DNA of 64,000 bases from Actinophytocola sp044466355. GTDB lineage: Bacteria; Actinomycetota; Actinomycetes; Mycobacteriales; Pseudonocardiaceae. The notes under the pieces were generated by a model, which worked only from the letters and a program-made list of their open reading frames with translations, searched no databases and was not told the DNA's origin. The position numbers were made by a program, and so were the translations under genes. The DNA lies in assembly GCF_044466355.1 (NCBI RefSeq), contig NZ_JBITMQ010000013.1:124001-188000 (forward strand), in the 5' to 3' direction. Below are positions 1 to 8,030 of the stretch, in pieces. How positions within the stretch are numbered: the stretch's first letter is position 1; each line of letters begins with the position of its first letter.

Positions 1-287
1 TCGGGGGCGCTCGTCGGTGGCGGCGTGGTGGGTGCTCCGGGGCCGGGCGGCTTCGGCCAGCTGGGGATGTCGCCTGGTGGGGTGGCTGCCGGTTCGCAGG
101 CGTTTGGCCAGCCGGGGACGCCGCCTGGTGGGGTGGCTGGTTCGCAGGTTCTCGGTCAGTCGGGGGCGCTCGTCGGTGGCGGCGTGGTGGGTGCTCCGGG
201 GCCGGGCGGCTTCGGCCAGCTGGGGATGCCGCCCGGTGGGATGGGTGCGGGTCCGCAGGCGTTCGGGCAGTCCGGGATGCCGCGCGG
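1..287 (+). repeat. 159-bp in-frame tandem repeat (53 codons)
   Basis: Bases 1-69 recur identically at 160-228, and similarity continues to about base 128 and 287 respectively. The period of 159 bp is exactly 53 codons, so copy-number change would lengthen or shorten the Gly/Pro-rich N-terminal region without shifting the frame. More copies may lie upstream of the window. Confidence 0.85.
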
Positions 288-1059
288 CGCGTCGGGATTC
301 GGGCAGCCGGAGATGACCGGGCCTCATGCCCAGCCGTCCGGAGGGTTGGCCGCGATCGGGTTCGGGCCGCAGACCGGGCCACACCCACAGCCCGCGTTCG
401 GACCCGGGCCGGGCGGGGCGCCGGTCGTCGTCGACGTCGGGAAGACCAACGGTCGCAAGGCGACCGTCGGGGCGGTGGTCGCCGGGGCGATCGGGTTGCT
501 CGCGGTCGTCTCCGGGCTTGCCGGGGCGGTCGACGGTGGCGGGGGCGCCACGGCGATCGCGATCGTCATCGGGTGTCTGTTCCTCGTCCTGCCGGTCGGG
601 TTGATCGTCCGCAGGGACAAGATCTTCCGGCCGCACCGGCTGATCTTCGAGCCGGCCGGGCTGCGGTGGGACGACCCGCGGGGCGCGCCGTGGGCGGTGC
701 CGTGGTCGGAGCTGGCGGCCGTGTCGATCTCCAAGCACGGCGCCGCGCAGGTCGGGCCGGAGTCGGTGCAGGACAAGCTCGTCGGGGCCGCGTCCGACAA
801 GGTCCTGGGGGAGCGGGCGCACGTGCGGCTCGACATCTACCCCGCCGACCCGTCGTTCGCCGTGCGGCACCCCGAGATGGCGCACCTCTGGGAACGGCAG
901 GGCGTGAAGAACGGCTACCGGCTTCCGCTGGGCAGCAACGTCAAGTTCATCCCCGTCATCGCGAGCGCCATGGGGCGCTTCGCCCCGGGTATCTACCGCG
1001 GCGTGAACGCGACCGAGGGCTTCATGGGCCCTGAGTTGATTGTGACGCTCGTCACTTAA
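1..1059 (+). CDS. Gly/Pro-rich two-TM protein with PH-like C-terminal domain (5' partial)
   Basis: The reading frame is open from the first base of the window, so the true start lies upstream. The visible N-terminal third is low-complexity, rich in Gly, Pro, Gln and Phe (motifs such as GFGQLGMPPGG and FGQPGTPPGG). It is followed by two hydrophobic segments (about bases 463-525 and 550-605) separated by a Gly-rich turn. The remainder (about bases 610-1050, beginning RRDKIFRPHRLIFEPAGL) alternates strands and ends in a helix, resembling bacterial PH-like domains of membrane proteins. Such proteins are common and uncharacterised in Pseudonocardiaceae. I cannot assign a function. The disordered head and two TM segments suggest a cytoplasmic tail and domain at the inner membrane face. 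It stands alone, 72 bp before the next gene. Confidence 0.7.
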   Translation, partial: SGALVGGGVVGAPGPGGFGQLGMSPGGVAAGSQAFGQPGTPPGGVAGSQVLGQSGALVGGGVVGAPGPGGFGQLGMPPGGMGAGPQAFGQSGMPRGASGFGQPEMTGPHAQPSGGLAAIGFGPQTGPHPQPAFGPGPGGAPVVVDVGKTNGRKATVGAVVAGAIGLLAVVSGLAGAVDGGGGATAIAIVIGCLFLVLPVGLIVRRDKIFRPHRLIFEPAGLRWDDPRGAPWAVPWSELAAVSISKHGAAQVGPESVQDKLVGAASDKVLGERAHVRLDIYPADPSFAVRHPEMAHLWERQGVKNGYRLPLGSNVKFIPVIASAMGRFAPGIYRGVNATEGFMGPELIVTLVT

Positions 1060-1131
1060 CAAGCGGCCGATTAACGCGATTTCACATTCGGTTGCGAGCA
1101 TGTGCCGTCTCCTCATCCCCGGAAGGCTTGC

Positions 1132-3180
1132 ATGGTCGCGGAACTCGCCGGTCGCGGCGCGAAAACCCCTGTCGCGCCGACGGCCGACAGAACGGCGTCC
1201 GGGCGGAAGTTCCGCCCAGAGCTGCAGGGGCTGCGTGCGCTCGCGGTTGTCCTCGTCGTCGTCTATCACGTGTGGCTCGACCGCGTGTCCGGCGGCGTCG
1301 ACGTCTTCATCATGATCTCCGGTTTCCTGCTCACCGGCCAGTTGACGCGTGCCGTGGGCAAGGGCCGGGTCGAGTTCCGGCCGCTCTGGGGCCGGATGAT
1401 CAAGCGGCTGTTCCCGGCCGCGCTGACGGTGCTCGTCGCCGTGATGGCGGTCAGCGTCGTCGTGCTGCCGGAGCCGCGCTGGTTCCAGACGATCCGCGAG
1501 GTCGTCGCGGCCGCGCTCTACTTCGAGAACTGGCAGCTCGCCGCCGACTCCGTCGACTACTTCGCCCAGAACAACGGCCAGAGCGCCGTCCAGCACTTCT
1601 GGTCGCTGTCGATCCAGGGGCAGCTGTTCCTCGCCTGGCCGCTGCTGATCGTGCTGGTCGGCCTGCTCGCGCGCCGCTTCGGCGGCGGGCTGCGCACGTG
1701 GGTCGCCGCCACCCTCGTGCTCGTCGGCGCGGCGTCGCTCACCTACTCCGTCCACCTGACGTCGGTGAACCAGCCGCTCGCGTACTTCCACTCGTTCACC
1801 CGCGTCTGGGAGTTCGTGCTCGGCGGCCTGCTCGCGTTGTTCATCGACTCGATCGCGTTGCCGCGCGTGGTGCGGATCGTGCTCGGGTGGGCCGGTGTCG
1901 CCGCGCTCGTCAGCTGCGGCCTGCTGCTGCAGGTCGGCACCGTCTTCCCGGGCTACGCGGCGCTGTGGCCGACGCTCGCCGCCGCCCTGGTGCTGCTCGC
2001 GGGCGCCACCGACAGCAGCGTGGGCGCCGACCGGTTCCTCAGTTCCCGCCCGCTGCGCTACATCGGCGACATCAGCTACTCGCTGTACCTCTGGCACTGG
2101 CCGGTGCTGATCTTCTACCTGGCCTACCGGGACATGCCGAGGGTCGGCATCAAGGGCGGCGCGGTGATCATCACCGCGTCGTTCGTGCTGGCCGTGCTCA
2201 CGCACCGGTTCGTCGAGACACCCGCCCGCAACTCCCGCATCGGCGAGCCGAAGGGCTGGGGCGCCTACCGGTTCGGCGTCGTGCTGCTGGTGCCGGTGCT
2301 CGCGCTGGCGGGCACGTGGCACTACGTCACGAAGGAGCGCGCCGACTTCGCGTTCTCCATCGACGACCCCGACCACCCCGGCGCCGCCGCCCGCTACCCG
2401 GGTTTCCGCTACCAGGGCGCGGCGGACGTGGAGCCGTTGCCGCCACCGGTCGCGATCCCGGACGACTGGGGCTCGGTGGCGGGCATGGACTGCGAGACCG
2501 CGCCCGACAGGAAGGGCTCCATGTGCACCACCAAGGTCACCGGCACCCCGGCCAAGCGGGTGGTGGCGATCGGTGACTCGCACATGCAGCAGTTCGTGCC
2601 CGCGCTGCGGCCGTTCGCGGAGGAGCGGAACTGGGCGCTGACCGTGTTCCTGCGCGGCGCGTGCCCGTTCTCCACCGACACCTACATGGGGGCGGGCAAG
2701 GTCTGTGCCGACTGGAACGCCTACGTGCTCGAGCGGGTGCTGGAATCGAAACCGGACGCGGTGATCGTCCAGGCGACCCGGGACGCCCGGGTCGGGCTGA
2801 CCGAGGTGACGCCGCCGGGCTACGTGGCGCAGTGGCGGGCGCTGACCGACGCGGGCATCCCGGTGGTGGCCATGCGGGACACGCCGCGCCACTCGTTCGA
2901 CCCGCCCGCCTGCGCGAAGGCCAACGGCGTCGACGCGCCGGAGTGCGCGTCGCCGCGGCTGGAGATGTTCTCGCCGACGCCGCCGTGGACGAAGGCGCCC
3001 GATGTCCCGGCCGCCGTGAAGTTCGTGGACTTCACGGACTACCTCTGCGAGGACACGACCTGCCCGCCGGTGATCGGCAACATCTGGGTGTACCGCGACT
3101 TCAACCACCCGACGGCGACGTACATGCGCTCGTTGTCCCCGATCGTGGAGGAGCAGGTGATCGCGGCGCTGGGCTGGTGA
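1132..3180 (+). CDS. Acyltransferase-3 family membrane protein with C-terminal SGNH domain
   Basis: This is an OafA/YrhL-type protein of 682 aa. The N-terminal ~400 residues form the multi-TM acyltransferase-3 domain (entry motif FRPELQGLRALAVVLVVVYH, and later YSLYLWHWPVLI). The C-terminal part is an extracytoplasmic SGNH esterase/transferase domain with block I GDSH near residue 480 and a block V-like NH (RDFNHPTATY) near residue 656. The known family role is O-acetylation or acylation of cell-surface polysaccharides or secondary metabolites; the substrate cannot be read here. I chose ATG 1132 because GGAAGG lies 5 nt upstream; a GTG at 1102 would add ten residues without a better ribosome site. 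It is monocistronic, with the convergent manA gene 13 bp downstream. Confidence 0.88.
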   Translation: MVAELAGRGAKTPVAPTADRTASGRKFRPELQGLRALAVVLVVVYHVWLDRVSGGVDVFIMISGFLLTGQLTRAVGKGRVEFRPLWGRMIKRLFPAALTVLVAVMAVSVVVLPEPRWFQTIREVVAAALYFENWQLAADSVDYFAQNNGQSAVQHFWSLSIQGQLFLAWPLLIVLVGLLARRFGGGLRTWVAATLVLVGAASLTYSVHLTSVNQPLAYFHSFTRVWEFVLGGLLALFIDSIALPRVVRIVLGWAGVAALVSCGLLLQVGTVFPGYAALWPTLAAALVLLAGATDSSVGADRFLSSRPLRYIGDISYSLYLWHWPVLIFYLAYRDMPRVGIKGGAVIITASFVLAVLTHRFVETPARNSRIGEPKGWGAYRFGVVLLVPVLALAGTWHYVTKERADFAFSIDDPDHPGAAARYPGFRYQGAADVEPLPPPVAIPDDWGSVAGMDCETAPDRKGSMCTTKVTGTPAKRVVAIGDSHMQQFVPALRPFAEERNWALTVFLRGACPFSTDTYMGAGKVCADWNAYVLERVLESKPDAVIVQATRDARVGLTEVTPPGYVAQWRALTDAGIPVVAMRDTPRHSFDPPACAKANGVDAPECASPRLEMFSPTPPWTKAPDVPAAVKFVDFTDYLCEDTTCPPVIGNIWVYRDFNHPTATYMRSLSPIVEEQVIAALGW

Positions 3181-3193
3181 CCGGCTCGCGCGG

Positions 3194-4201
3194 TCACGGC
3201 AGCGGCGGCAGGCAACGGACGGCGACCACGTCACCGTCCAGCGTCGACTCCCCGGCGGCGTGGGGGAGCACGAACGTCATGCCCTTGCGCACCGGCACCT
3301 CGCCCGCCTTCTCGGTGCGCAGCACGCCGGTGCCGTCGAGGACGACGAGCACGCCGAACGACGCGTGCAGGGACGCGCCGGAGCGCAGGCGTTCCGCGCG
3401 GAAGAACTCCGGCCGCCCGAACAGATCCGTGGCGGCGGCCGGGCTCTCGTCGCGGCGGACCAGCTCGCCGAGCCGGTCCGCCCAGCTCCGCCGGTCGACG
3501 CAGCGCAGCGCCGTCTCGAAGCCGATACCGAGGTGCCCGCGCGCCTCGTCGTCGAGGAAGTTCCGCCATTCCAGGGTGACCGACAGGTCCGTCGGCTGCT
3601 GCAGCTCCACGATGAACACGCCGGCGCCGATCGCGTGTGGCACCCCCGCCGGCACGAACACGGTGTCGCCCGCGCGGACGGTGACGGGGTTCAGGGCGGC
3701 CAGCATGGCCTCGCTGTCCTGGCGGGCGACCCAGTCGGTGACCGTGGCTTCGTCCTCGTCCGCGCGGAATCCGATGTGGACGGTCGCGCCCTCCTGGGCG
3801 CCGACGACGACCCACGCCTCGGTCTTGCCGTAGCGGGAGCCGTAGTGCGCCGCGGCGAACTCGTTCGACGGGTGGCAGTGCACGGGCAGCCGCTGACCGG
3901 CGTCGAGGAGCTTCACGAGCAGCGCGGCGTCGGCGCCGAAGGTCGCGAGGTGGGCGTCGCCGAGCCAGTTCGCGGGGTGTGCGGCGACCGCGTCGCGCAG
4001 CAGTTCGCCGTCGGGCAGCGTGGTGAGGCCGGTGGCCTGCTCGCCGTGGCACGTCGTGCAGGACGCGACCCAGTCCTCCGGGCCGAACTCCAGCGGCGGT
4101 GTGTCGCCCCGCAGTGCCGCGATCGCCGCGCCGCCGCGGTAGAACCGCATCGGCTGGTTGGCGGGCAGCCGCACCGGTCGCAGGCCGTCTGCGTCTGTCA
4201 C
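3194..4201 (-). CDS. manA: Class I mannose-6-phosphate isomerase (cupin)
   Basis: A cupin-fold, zinc-dependent isomerase interconverting mannose-6-phosphate and fructose-6-phosphate, feeding GDP-mannose and cell-wall mannan synthesis. At 335 aa it is near the short class of the family. Visible signatures are the metal-binding HCHPSNEF stretch, GKTEAWVVVG (conserved lysine and glutamate of the substrate pocket) and the C-terminal cupin strand GVPHAIGAGVFIVELQQPTD. A CTTCHGEQ segment near residue 48 contains two cysteines and a histidine that are not needed for the fold and is worth noting. The gene overlaps the stop of the LacI regulator by 4 nt and is presumably its co-transcribed target. Carbohydrate utilisation rather than housekeeping supply is therefore likely, although no transporter is adjacent. 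Confidence 0.85.
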   Translation of the reverse strand: MTDADGLRPVRLPANQPMRFYRGGAAIAALRGDTPPLEFGPEDWVASCTTCHGEQATGLTTLPDGELLRDAVAAHPANWLGDAHLATFGADAALLVKLLDAGQRLPVHCHPSNEFAAAHYGSRYGKTEAWVVVGAQEGATVHIGFRADEDEATVTDWVARQDSEAMLAALNPVTVRAGDTVFVPAGVPHAIGAGVFIVELQQPTDLSVTLEWRNFLDDEARGHLGIGFETALRCVDRRSWADRLGELVRRDESPAAATDLFGRPEFFRAERLRSGASLHASFGVLVVLDGTGVLRTEKAGEVPVRKGMTFVLPHAAGESTLDGDVVAVRCLPPLP

Positions 4202-5214
4202 GGGCCCACCTCTCCTGAGCCGCGGGGGATGAGCCGGACCGGCAGCACGAGCCTGCGTGGCGGTTCGCGGTCACCGTTCAGGCGTGCGAAGAGCAGCTCC
4301 GCGGCGGCCTTGCCGAGTTCGGCGGGGTCGAGCGAGACCACGCTGACGGGCGGGCCGAGCAGGTCGGCCAGTTCGAAGTCGTCGAAGCCGACCAGCGCCG
4401 GGCGGTGCGTGCCGCCCGCCAGCACGCGCAGCGTCAGCACGGTGATCCGGTTGTTGCCGGTGAGCACGGCGGTGGCGCCGGTCCTGGTCAGCGCGGCGTC
4501 CACGGTGTCGGCGGTGTGCGGGCCCATGGCGACCATGCGCTCGTCGAACGGGATGCCGGCGCGGGCACAACCCTCGCGGAAGCCCGCGAGCCGCTCGGTG
4601 GCGGTGAAGATCGAGGGCGAGTCGCCGAGGAAGGCGATGCGGGTGTGGCCGTGCGCGGCCAGGTGCGCGACCGCGGCGGCGGCACCGGAGACGTTGTCGA
4701 CCAGCACGGTGTCCGCGACGACGTCCCCGGCGGGCCGGTCTACGAACACCACGGGCGTGCCGGACGCGATCTCCGGCACGAGGTACCCGTGGCGCGTGCC
4801 CGCGGGAATGACGATGAGGCCGTCGACCCGGCGCGCGCAGAACTCGAGCGACAGCTCCCGTTCGCGGTCGGGGTCCTCGCCGGACGAACCGGTGAGCACC
4901 TGGCGGCCGTGGCGGCGCGCGACCTCCTCCGCCGCGCGGGTGATGCCGGAGTAGAAGGGGTTCGCGACGTCCTCGAGCACGAGCCCGATGGTGCCCGTCG
5001 ACGACCCCCTGCGCAGGTTCAACGCCCCGATGTTGCGCCGGAACCCGAGCCGTTCGATGGCGGCGAGGACGCGTTCCGCGGTCTCGGCGTGCACGCCGGG
5101 CTCCGCGTTCACGACCCGCGAGACGGTCTTGATGCTGACCCCGGCCAGCCGGGCGACGTCGTTCATCGTCGCTCGGCGCGGAAGCCTGCCACGCGGACTG
5201 GACAACGTTGTCAT
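4198..5214 (-). CDS. LacI-family transcriptional regulator
   Basis: N-terminal helix-turn-helix and hinge (TMNDVARLAGVSIKTVSRVVN) followed by a periplasmic-binding-protein-like effector domain (GTIGLVLEDVANPFYSGI, then VDGLIVIPAG and ALVGFDDFELADLLGPP) are typical of a sugar-responsive repressor. With the ATG at 5214 it is 338 aa; ATG 5166 would give 322 aa beginning directly at MNDVARL. The shorter start keeps the palindromic operator 5201-5212 outside the coding sequence, but neither start has a clear ribosome site. It overlaps manA by 4 nt, so repressor and isomerase form an operon, probably autoregulated through the two operator-like sites described separately. Confidence 0.88.
   Translation of the reverse strand: MTTLSSPRGRLPRRATMNDVARLAGVSIKTVSRVVNAEPGVHAETAERVLAAIERLGFRRNIGALNLRRGSSTGTIGLVLEDVANPFYSGITRAAEEVARRHGRQVLTGSSGEDPDRERELSLEFCARRVDGLIVIPAGTRHGYLVPEIASGTPVVFVDRPAGDVVADTVLVDNVSGAAAAVAHLAAHGHTRIAFLGDSPSIFTATERLAGFREGCARAGIPFDERMVAMGPHTADTVDAALTRTGATAVLTGNNRITVLTLRVLAGGTHRPALVGFDDFELADLLGPPVSVVSLDPAELGKAAAELLFARLNGDREPPRRLVLPVRLIPRGSGEVGP
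5201..5212. promoter_or_regulatory. LacI-type operator, perfect palindrome
   Basis: GACAACGTTGTC is a perfect 12-bp palindrome with the central CG step typical of LacI/GalR operators. It lies 2 bp from the upstream ATG of the LacI gene, or 35 bp from the alternative start. Binding here by the adjacent regulator is inference. Confidence 0.7.
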
Positions 5215-5256
5215 GGTGCCGACCATTCGACACGCGGGGAAGCGGGGTGTCAACCC

Positions 5257-5268
5257 GACAAGGTTGTC
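5257..5268. promoter_or_regulatory. Second LacI-type operator half-perfect copy
   Basis: GACAAGGTTGTC differs from the perfect palindrome at 5201-5212 by one base. The 56-bp centre-to-centre distance is about five helical turns, compatible with cooperative binding across a promoter between the sites. Confidence 0.6.
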
Positions 5269-5279
5269 AGGGGCGGGGG

Positions 5280-5319
5280 CCTGGTGCGCGAGGCCGGGGG
5301 TGGCCGCACGCGCACCAGG
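5280..5319. repeat. Stem-loop A in the lacI/ABC divergent region
   Basis: CCTGGTGCGCG (5280-5290) is the exact reverse complement of CGCGCACCAGG (5309-5319), an 11-bp perfect stem with an 18-nt G-rich loop. It is followed 13 bp later by a second, longer stem-loop. No open frame with coding character spans it. Confidence 0.7.
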
Positions 5320-5332
5320 CTTCCTTCCCCGG

Positions 5333-5381
5333 CCGGACCACCGCCCGCCCGGGGCGGCGGGAGCGTCGGGCGGTGGTCCGG
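5333..5381. repeat. Stem-loop B in the lacI/ABC divergent region
   Basis: CCGGACCACCGCCCG (5333-5347) pairs perfectly with CGGGCGGTGGTCCGG (5367-5381), a 15-bp stem with a 19-nt loop. It is about 130 bp before the ABC transporter start. It could be a 5'-UTR element, a bidirectional block between divergent genes or a repeat remnant; nothing in the sequence decides. Confidence 0.7.
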
Positions 5382-5511
5382 GGCGGGCCGGTGCCGGTAA
5401 GCAGGCAGCGCCTGTGTCCCGCCGTGCCATGAACACGGACGCGGTCACGCTTCGGTTCACTACTCCGCGTCCGAACCTCGCTCCGGTCCGCGCACGGATA
5501 GGTTGCGGTCC

Positions 5512-6429
5512 GTGACCGATACCGAGAACCCGGCGGCAGTCGTCGTCGAGGACGTGCGGAAGGCCTATGGGGATCTCAAAGCCGTCGACGGTGTGTCGCT
5601 GACCGTCGCGGAGGGGGAGTTCTTCGGCATTCTGGGGCCCAACGGGGCGGGCAAGACCACTACTTTGGAGATCATCGAGGGGCTCCGCGAACCCGACTCC
5701 GGTTCCGTGCGGCTGCTGGGGCAGTCGCCGTGGCCGCGCAACGTGGCGTTGTTGCCGAGGATCGGCGTGCAGCTGCAGGCGTCCGCGTTCTTCGAGAAGC
5801 TCACCGCGCGGGAGCAGCTGCGGACGTTCGCCTCCCTGTACGGCGTCAGCGCGACCCGCGCCGACGAGATGCTGGAGCTGGTCGGGTTGACCGACAAGGC
5901 GGACACCCGCGAGGACAAGCTCTCCGGCGGGCAGCGGCAGCGGCTGTCGATCGCGTGCGCGCTCATCCACGATCCGGACATCGTGTTCCTCGACGAGCCG
6001 ACCGCGGCGCTCGACCCGCAGGCACGCCGCAACCTGTGGGACGTGCTGCGCGCCATCCAGGAACGCGGCAAGACGATCCTCTACACGACCCACTACCTCG
6101 ACGAGGCGGAGATCCTCTGCGACCGGGTCGCGATCATGGACCAGGGCCGGATCCTCGCGATGGCCGCGCCCGCCACGCTCGTCCGCGGCCTGGACGCGCC
6201 AACCCGGGTCATCCTCGAACGCGGCTCACTGTCCACATCGGACGCGAACGGCCTGTCGGGCGCCGACGACGTCAGCGAGGACGAGTTGTCGCTCACCATC
6301 TCCACGCGCAAGCCCGCCGAGGTCCTGTCCGCACTCGCCGACCGCCGCGCCCTCGCCGGGCTGCAGGTGCGCACGGCGACCCTCGAGGACGTGTTCCTCG
6401 ACCTGACCGGACGGGAGTACCGGGCATGA
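5512..6429 (+). CDS. ABC transporter ATP-binding protein (drug-efflux type)
   Basis: An ATPase subunit with Walker A GPNGAGKTT, signature LSGGQRQR, Walker B IVFLDEPTAALD and the switch histidine in TTHYLDEAE. The C-terminal extension (about residues 225-305) is typical of DrrA-like exporters partnered with ABC-2 permeases. It overlaps the following permease gene by ATGA, so the pair is translationally coupled. The GTG at 5512 (TDTENPAAVVVEDVRKAYG) is preferred over TTG 5503. No product or resistance gene nearby points to the substrate. Confidence 0.87.
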   Translation: MTDTENPAAVVVEDVRKAYGDLKAVDGVSLTVAEGEFFGILGPNGAGKTTTLEIIEGLREPDSGSVRLLGQSPWPRNVALLPRIGVQLQASAFFEKLTAREQLRTFASLYGVSATRADEMLELVGLTDKADTREDKLSGGQRQRLSIACALIHDPDIVFLDEPTAALDPQARRNLWDVLRAIQERGKTILYTTHYLDEAEILCDRVAIMDQGRILAMAAPATLVRGLDAPTRVILERGSLSTSDANGLSGADDVSEDELSLTISTRKPAEVLSALADRRALAGLQVRTATLEDVFLDLTGREYRA

Positions 6430-7469
6430 CAGCGTTCTCCAGCCTCGCGTCGGCGATGGTGAAGATCTTCTACCGGGACAAGGCGACGCTGTTCTTCACG
6501 TTCGTCTTCCCGCTGATGTTCCTCGTCGTGTTCGGTCTGCTGTTCCGCGACGCGGGCGAGTCGAGGACCGAGATCGGGGTGGTCGGCGACGGCCCGGTGA
6601 TCGTCGGCCTCGAGCAGACCGGCGCGCTGGAGCTGAAGCGGTTCGACTCCGTCGACGAGGCCGTGCGGCAGGTGCGTGACGGTGAGCTGCCCGCGATGGT
6701 CGCGCAGGACGGCGACGACGTCACGTTCCGGTTCGCGCAGAGCGACCAGACGCAGGCCAGCGTGGTGAGCGGGATCGTGACCGGTGTGGTCAGCCACGTC
6801 AACCAGACGGCCACCGGGCAGCAGCCGCGCTACGTGCTGGACGCGGCGAATGTGGAGGACGCCTCGCTCAAGCCGATCCAGTACATCACCCCGGGCATCA
6901 TGTCGTGGGGTGTCGCGGTGACCGCGGTGTTCGGCGCGGCGCTGACGTTGGTGTCGTGGCGCAAGAAGCAGGTGCTGCGGCGCATCCGGCTCGCACCGGT
7001 GTCGCCGCCGACCGTGCTGAGCGCGCGGGTCGTGGTCACGTTCGGCGTCGCGATCGTGCAGGCGCTGGTGTTCGTCGGGGTCGGCCTGCTGCCGGTGTTC
7101 GGGCTGAAGCTGACCGGCACGTGGTGGCTCGCGATCCCGGTGTTCCTGCTCGGCATCCTCGCGTTCTTCGCGATCGGCATGCTGGTCGGCGCGTTCTGCA
7201 AGACCGAGGAGGCGGCCACCGGCGCGGCGAACATCGTGGTGCTGCCGATGGCGTTCCTGTCGGGCACGTTCTTCCCGATCGACCAGGCGCCGCCGTGGAT
7301 GCAGTCGGTGTCGAACGTGTTCCCGCTGCGGCACATGAACGACGGCATCATGGACTTCCTGGTGCGCGGCCAGGACGCGAGCGCTCTGGTGGTGCCGTGC
7401 CTGGTCCTCACCGGTTTCGTGCTGGTGGTGGGCACGATCGCGGCAAAGGTCTTCCAGTGGGAGGACTAG
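6426..7469 (+). CDS. ABC-2 type transporter permease
   Basis: A 347-aa permease with one N-terminal TM helix (FFTFVFPLMFLVVFGLLF), a soluble extracytoplasmic loop of about 150 residues, then five hydrophobic segments. The family motif region near MAFLSGTFFPIDQAPPWMQ is visible before the last helices. With the overlapping ATPase it forms a DrrAB-like exporter, presumably a dimer of each subunit. Larger open frames in this area extend upstream only through the ATPase gene in another frame, so the ATG in the ATGA overlap is the credible start. The gene is followed by a long palindrome-rich non-coding stretch. Confidence 0.87.
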   Translation: MTAFSSLASAMVKIFYRDKATLFFTFVFPLMFLVVFGLLFRDAGESRTEIGVVGDGPVIVGLEQTGALELKRFDSVDEAVRQVRDGELPAMVAQDGDDVTFRFAQSDQTQASVVSGIVTGVVSHVNQTATGQQPRYVLDAANVEDASLKPIQYITPGIMSWGVAVTAVFGAALTLVSWRKKQVLRRIRLAPVSPPTVLSARVVVTFGVAIVQALVFVGVGLLPVFGLKLTGTWWLAIPVFLLGILAFFAIGMLVGAFCKTEEAATGAANIVVLPMAFLSGTFFPIDQAPPWMQSVSNVFPLRHMNDGIMDFLVRGQDASALVVPCLVLTGFVLVVGTIAAKVFQWED

Positions 7470-7605
7470 TGTTGAGCCTGGTTCCAGCGTGATCATGCTC
7501 GGTTGTGTGCGGGGGTTTCCCTCCGGGGGGTCCTCGCCGGACGGGCTGATCTCGGGGAGGGGGCCTTCCGGTTCGGGCTTGTTGAGATTTGGCGAGGATG
7601 GGTTC

Positions 7606-7743
7606 TGCCTGCCCTCCCGTCGACCTCCCTCCGGGCTATCACACCGCGTCAAGGGGGCCATCACCTTGGCATGGGGGCTGGTTCGGGCTGGCCCCCTTGA
7701 CCCGGCGTGATCGGGCTTCGCCAGGTCGACGGGAGGGCAGGCA
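7606..7743. repeat. 138-bp nested inverted-repeat element
   Basis: The outer arms are 21 bp and perfectly complementary (7606-7626, starting TGCCTGCCCTCCCGTCGACC, and 7723-7743). Inside them lies a second inverted repeat: the arm around 7638-7660 (ATCACACCGCGTCAAGG...) pairs with the arm around 7691-7713 at 21 of 23 positions. The whole unit could fold into one long hairpin. It has no transposase or credible gene. It resembles a MITE- or REP-like unit or a structured RNA. The surrounding 7470-7800 otherwise shows nothing I can assign. Confidence 0.75.
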
Positions 7744-7835
7744 GGCCGTCTTTGTGGGCTAGCGCCCGGCTTGTGCACGGGGCTGGGGCGCGCAGCGCCC
7801 GGGCGGTGCTGTGAAAGGCGCATTACCGGCGTTCA

Positions 7836-7895
7836 GTGCTGCGAAGGCGCCTTTCGCGGCACTCGGCGATGCCGCGAAGGCGCCCCTCGCAGCAC
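7836..7895. repeat. Two adjacent GCGAAGGCGCC-type palindromic units
   Basis: GTGCTGCGAAGGCGCC followed by TTTCGCGGCAC (7836-7862) and TGCCGCGAAGGCGCC followed by CCTCGCAGCAC (7870-7895) are each imperfect palindromes. A decayed copy starts near 7807 (GCTGTGAAAGGCGC). They belong to the same intergenic family as the units at 9907, 14140, 16926, 49653 and 60204. They sit between convergent genes, compatible with transcription termination. Confidence 0.65.
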
Positions 7896-8003
7896 GGTAC
7901 CCGGCGGATGCCCGCCGGGTGCTGCGAAGCGGGTCTGACCAGGCCGCGCTTGCCGCAGGTCCGGAACAACCGGGTTGACCACCGGTGGATCCAGGTTGAG
8001 TGT

Positions 8004-8022
8004 CCTGAAAGCGTCTTTCAGG
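8004..8022. terminator. Hairpin between convergent ABC permease and marR
   Basis: CCTGAAAG, a 3-nt loop CGT, and CTTTCAGG form a perfect 8-bp stem just beyond the stop of the MarR gene. There is no T-tract, as is common in high-GC actinobacteria. Confidence 0.5.
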
Positions 8023-8030
8023 GCATGACC

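Noticed and set aside
1..287. CRISPR or tandem regulatory repeat
   Set aside because: The repeat is in-frame coding sequence with a 53-codon period and no spacer pattern.
5214..6093. LacI frame extended upstream to 631 codons
   Set aside because: The extension is antisense to the ABC ATPase and contains no protein-like sequence before the helix-turn-helix.
7489..7710. Small plus-strand frame of 73 codons within the inverted-repeat region
   Set aside because: It runs through both repeat arms, has Gly/Pro/Ser-rich composition and no family resemblance; better explained as non-coding.
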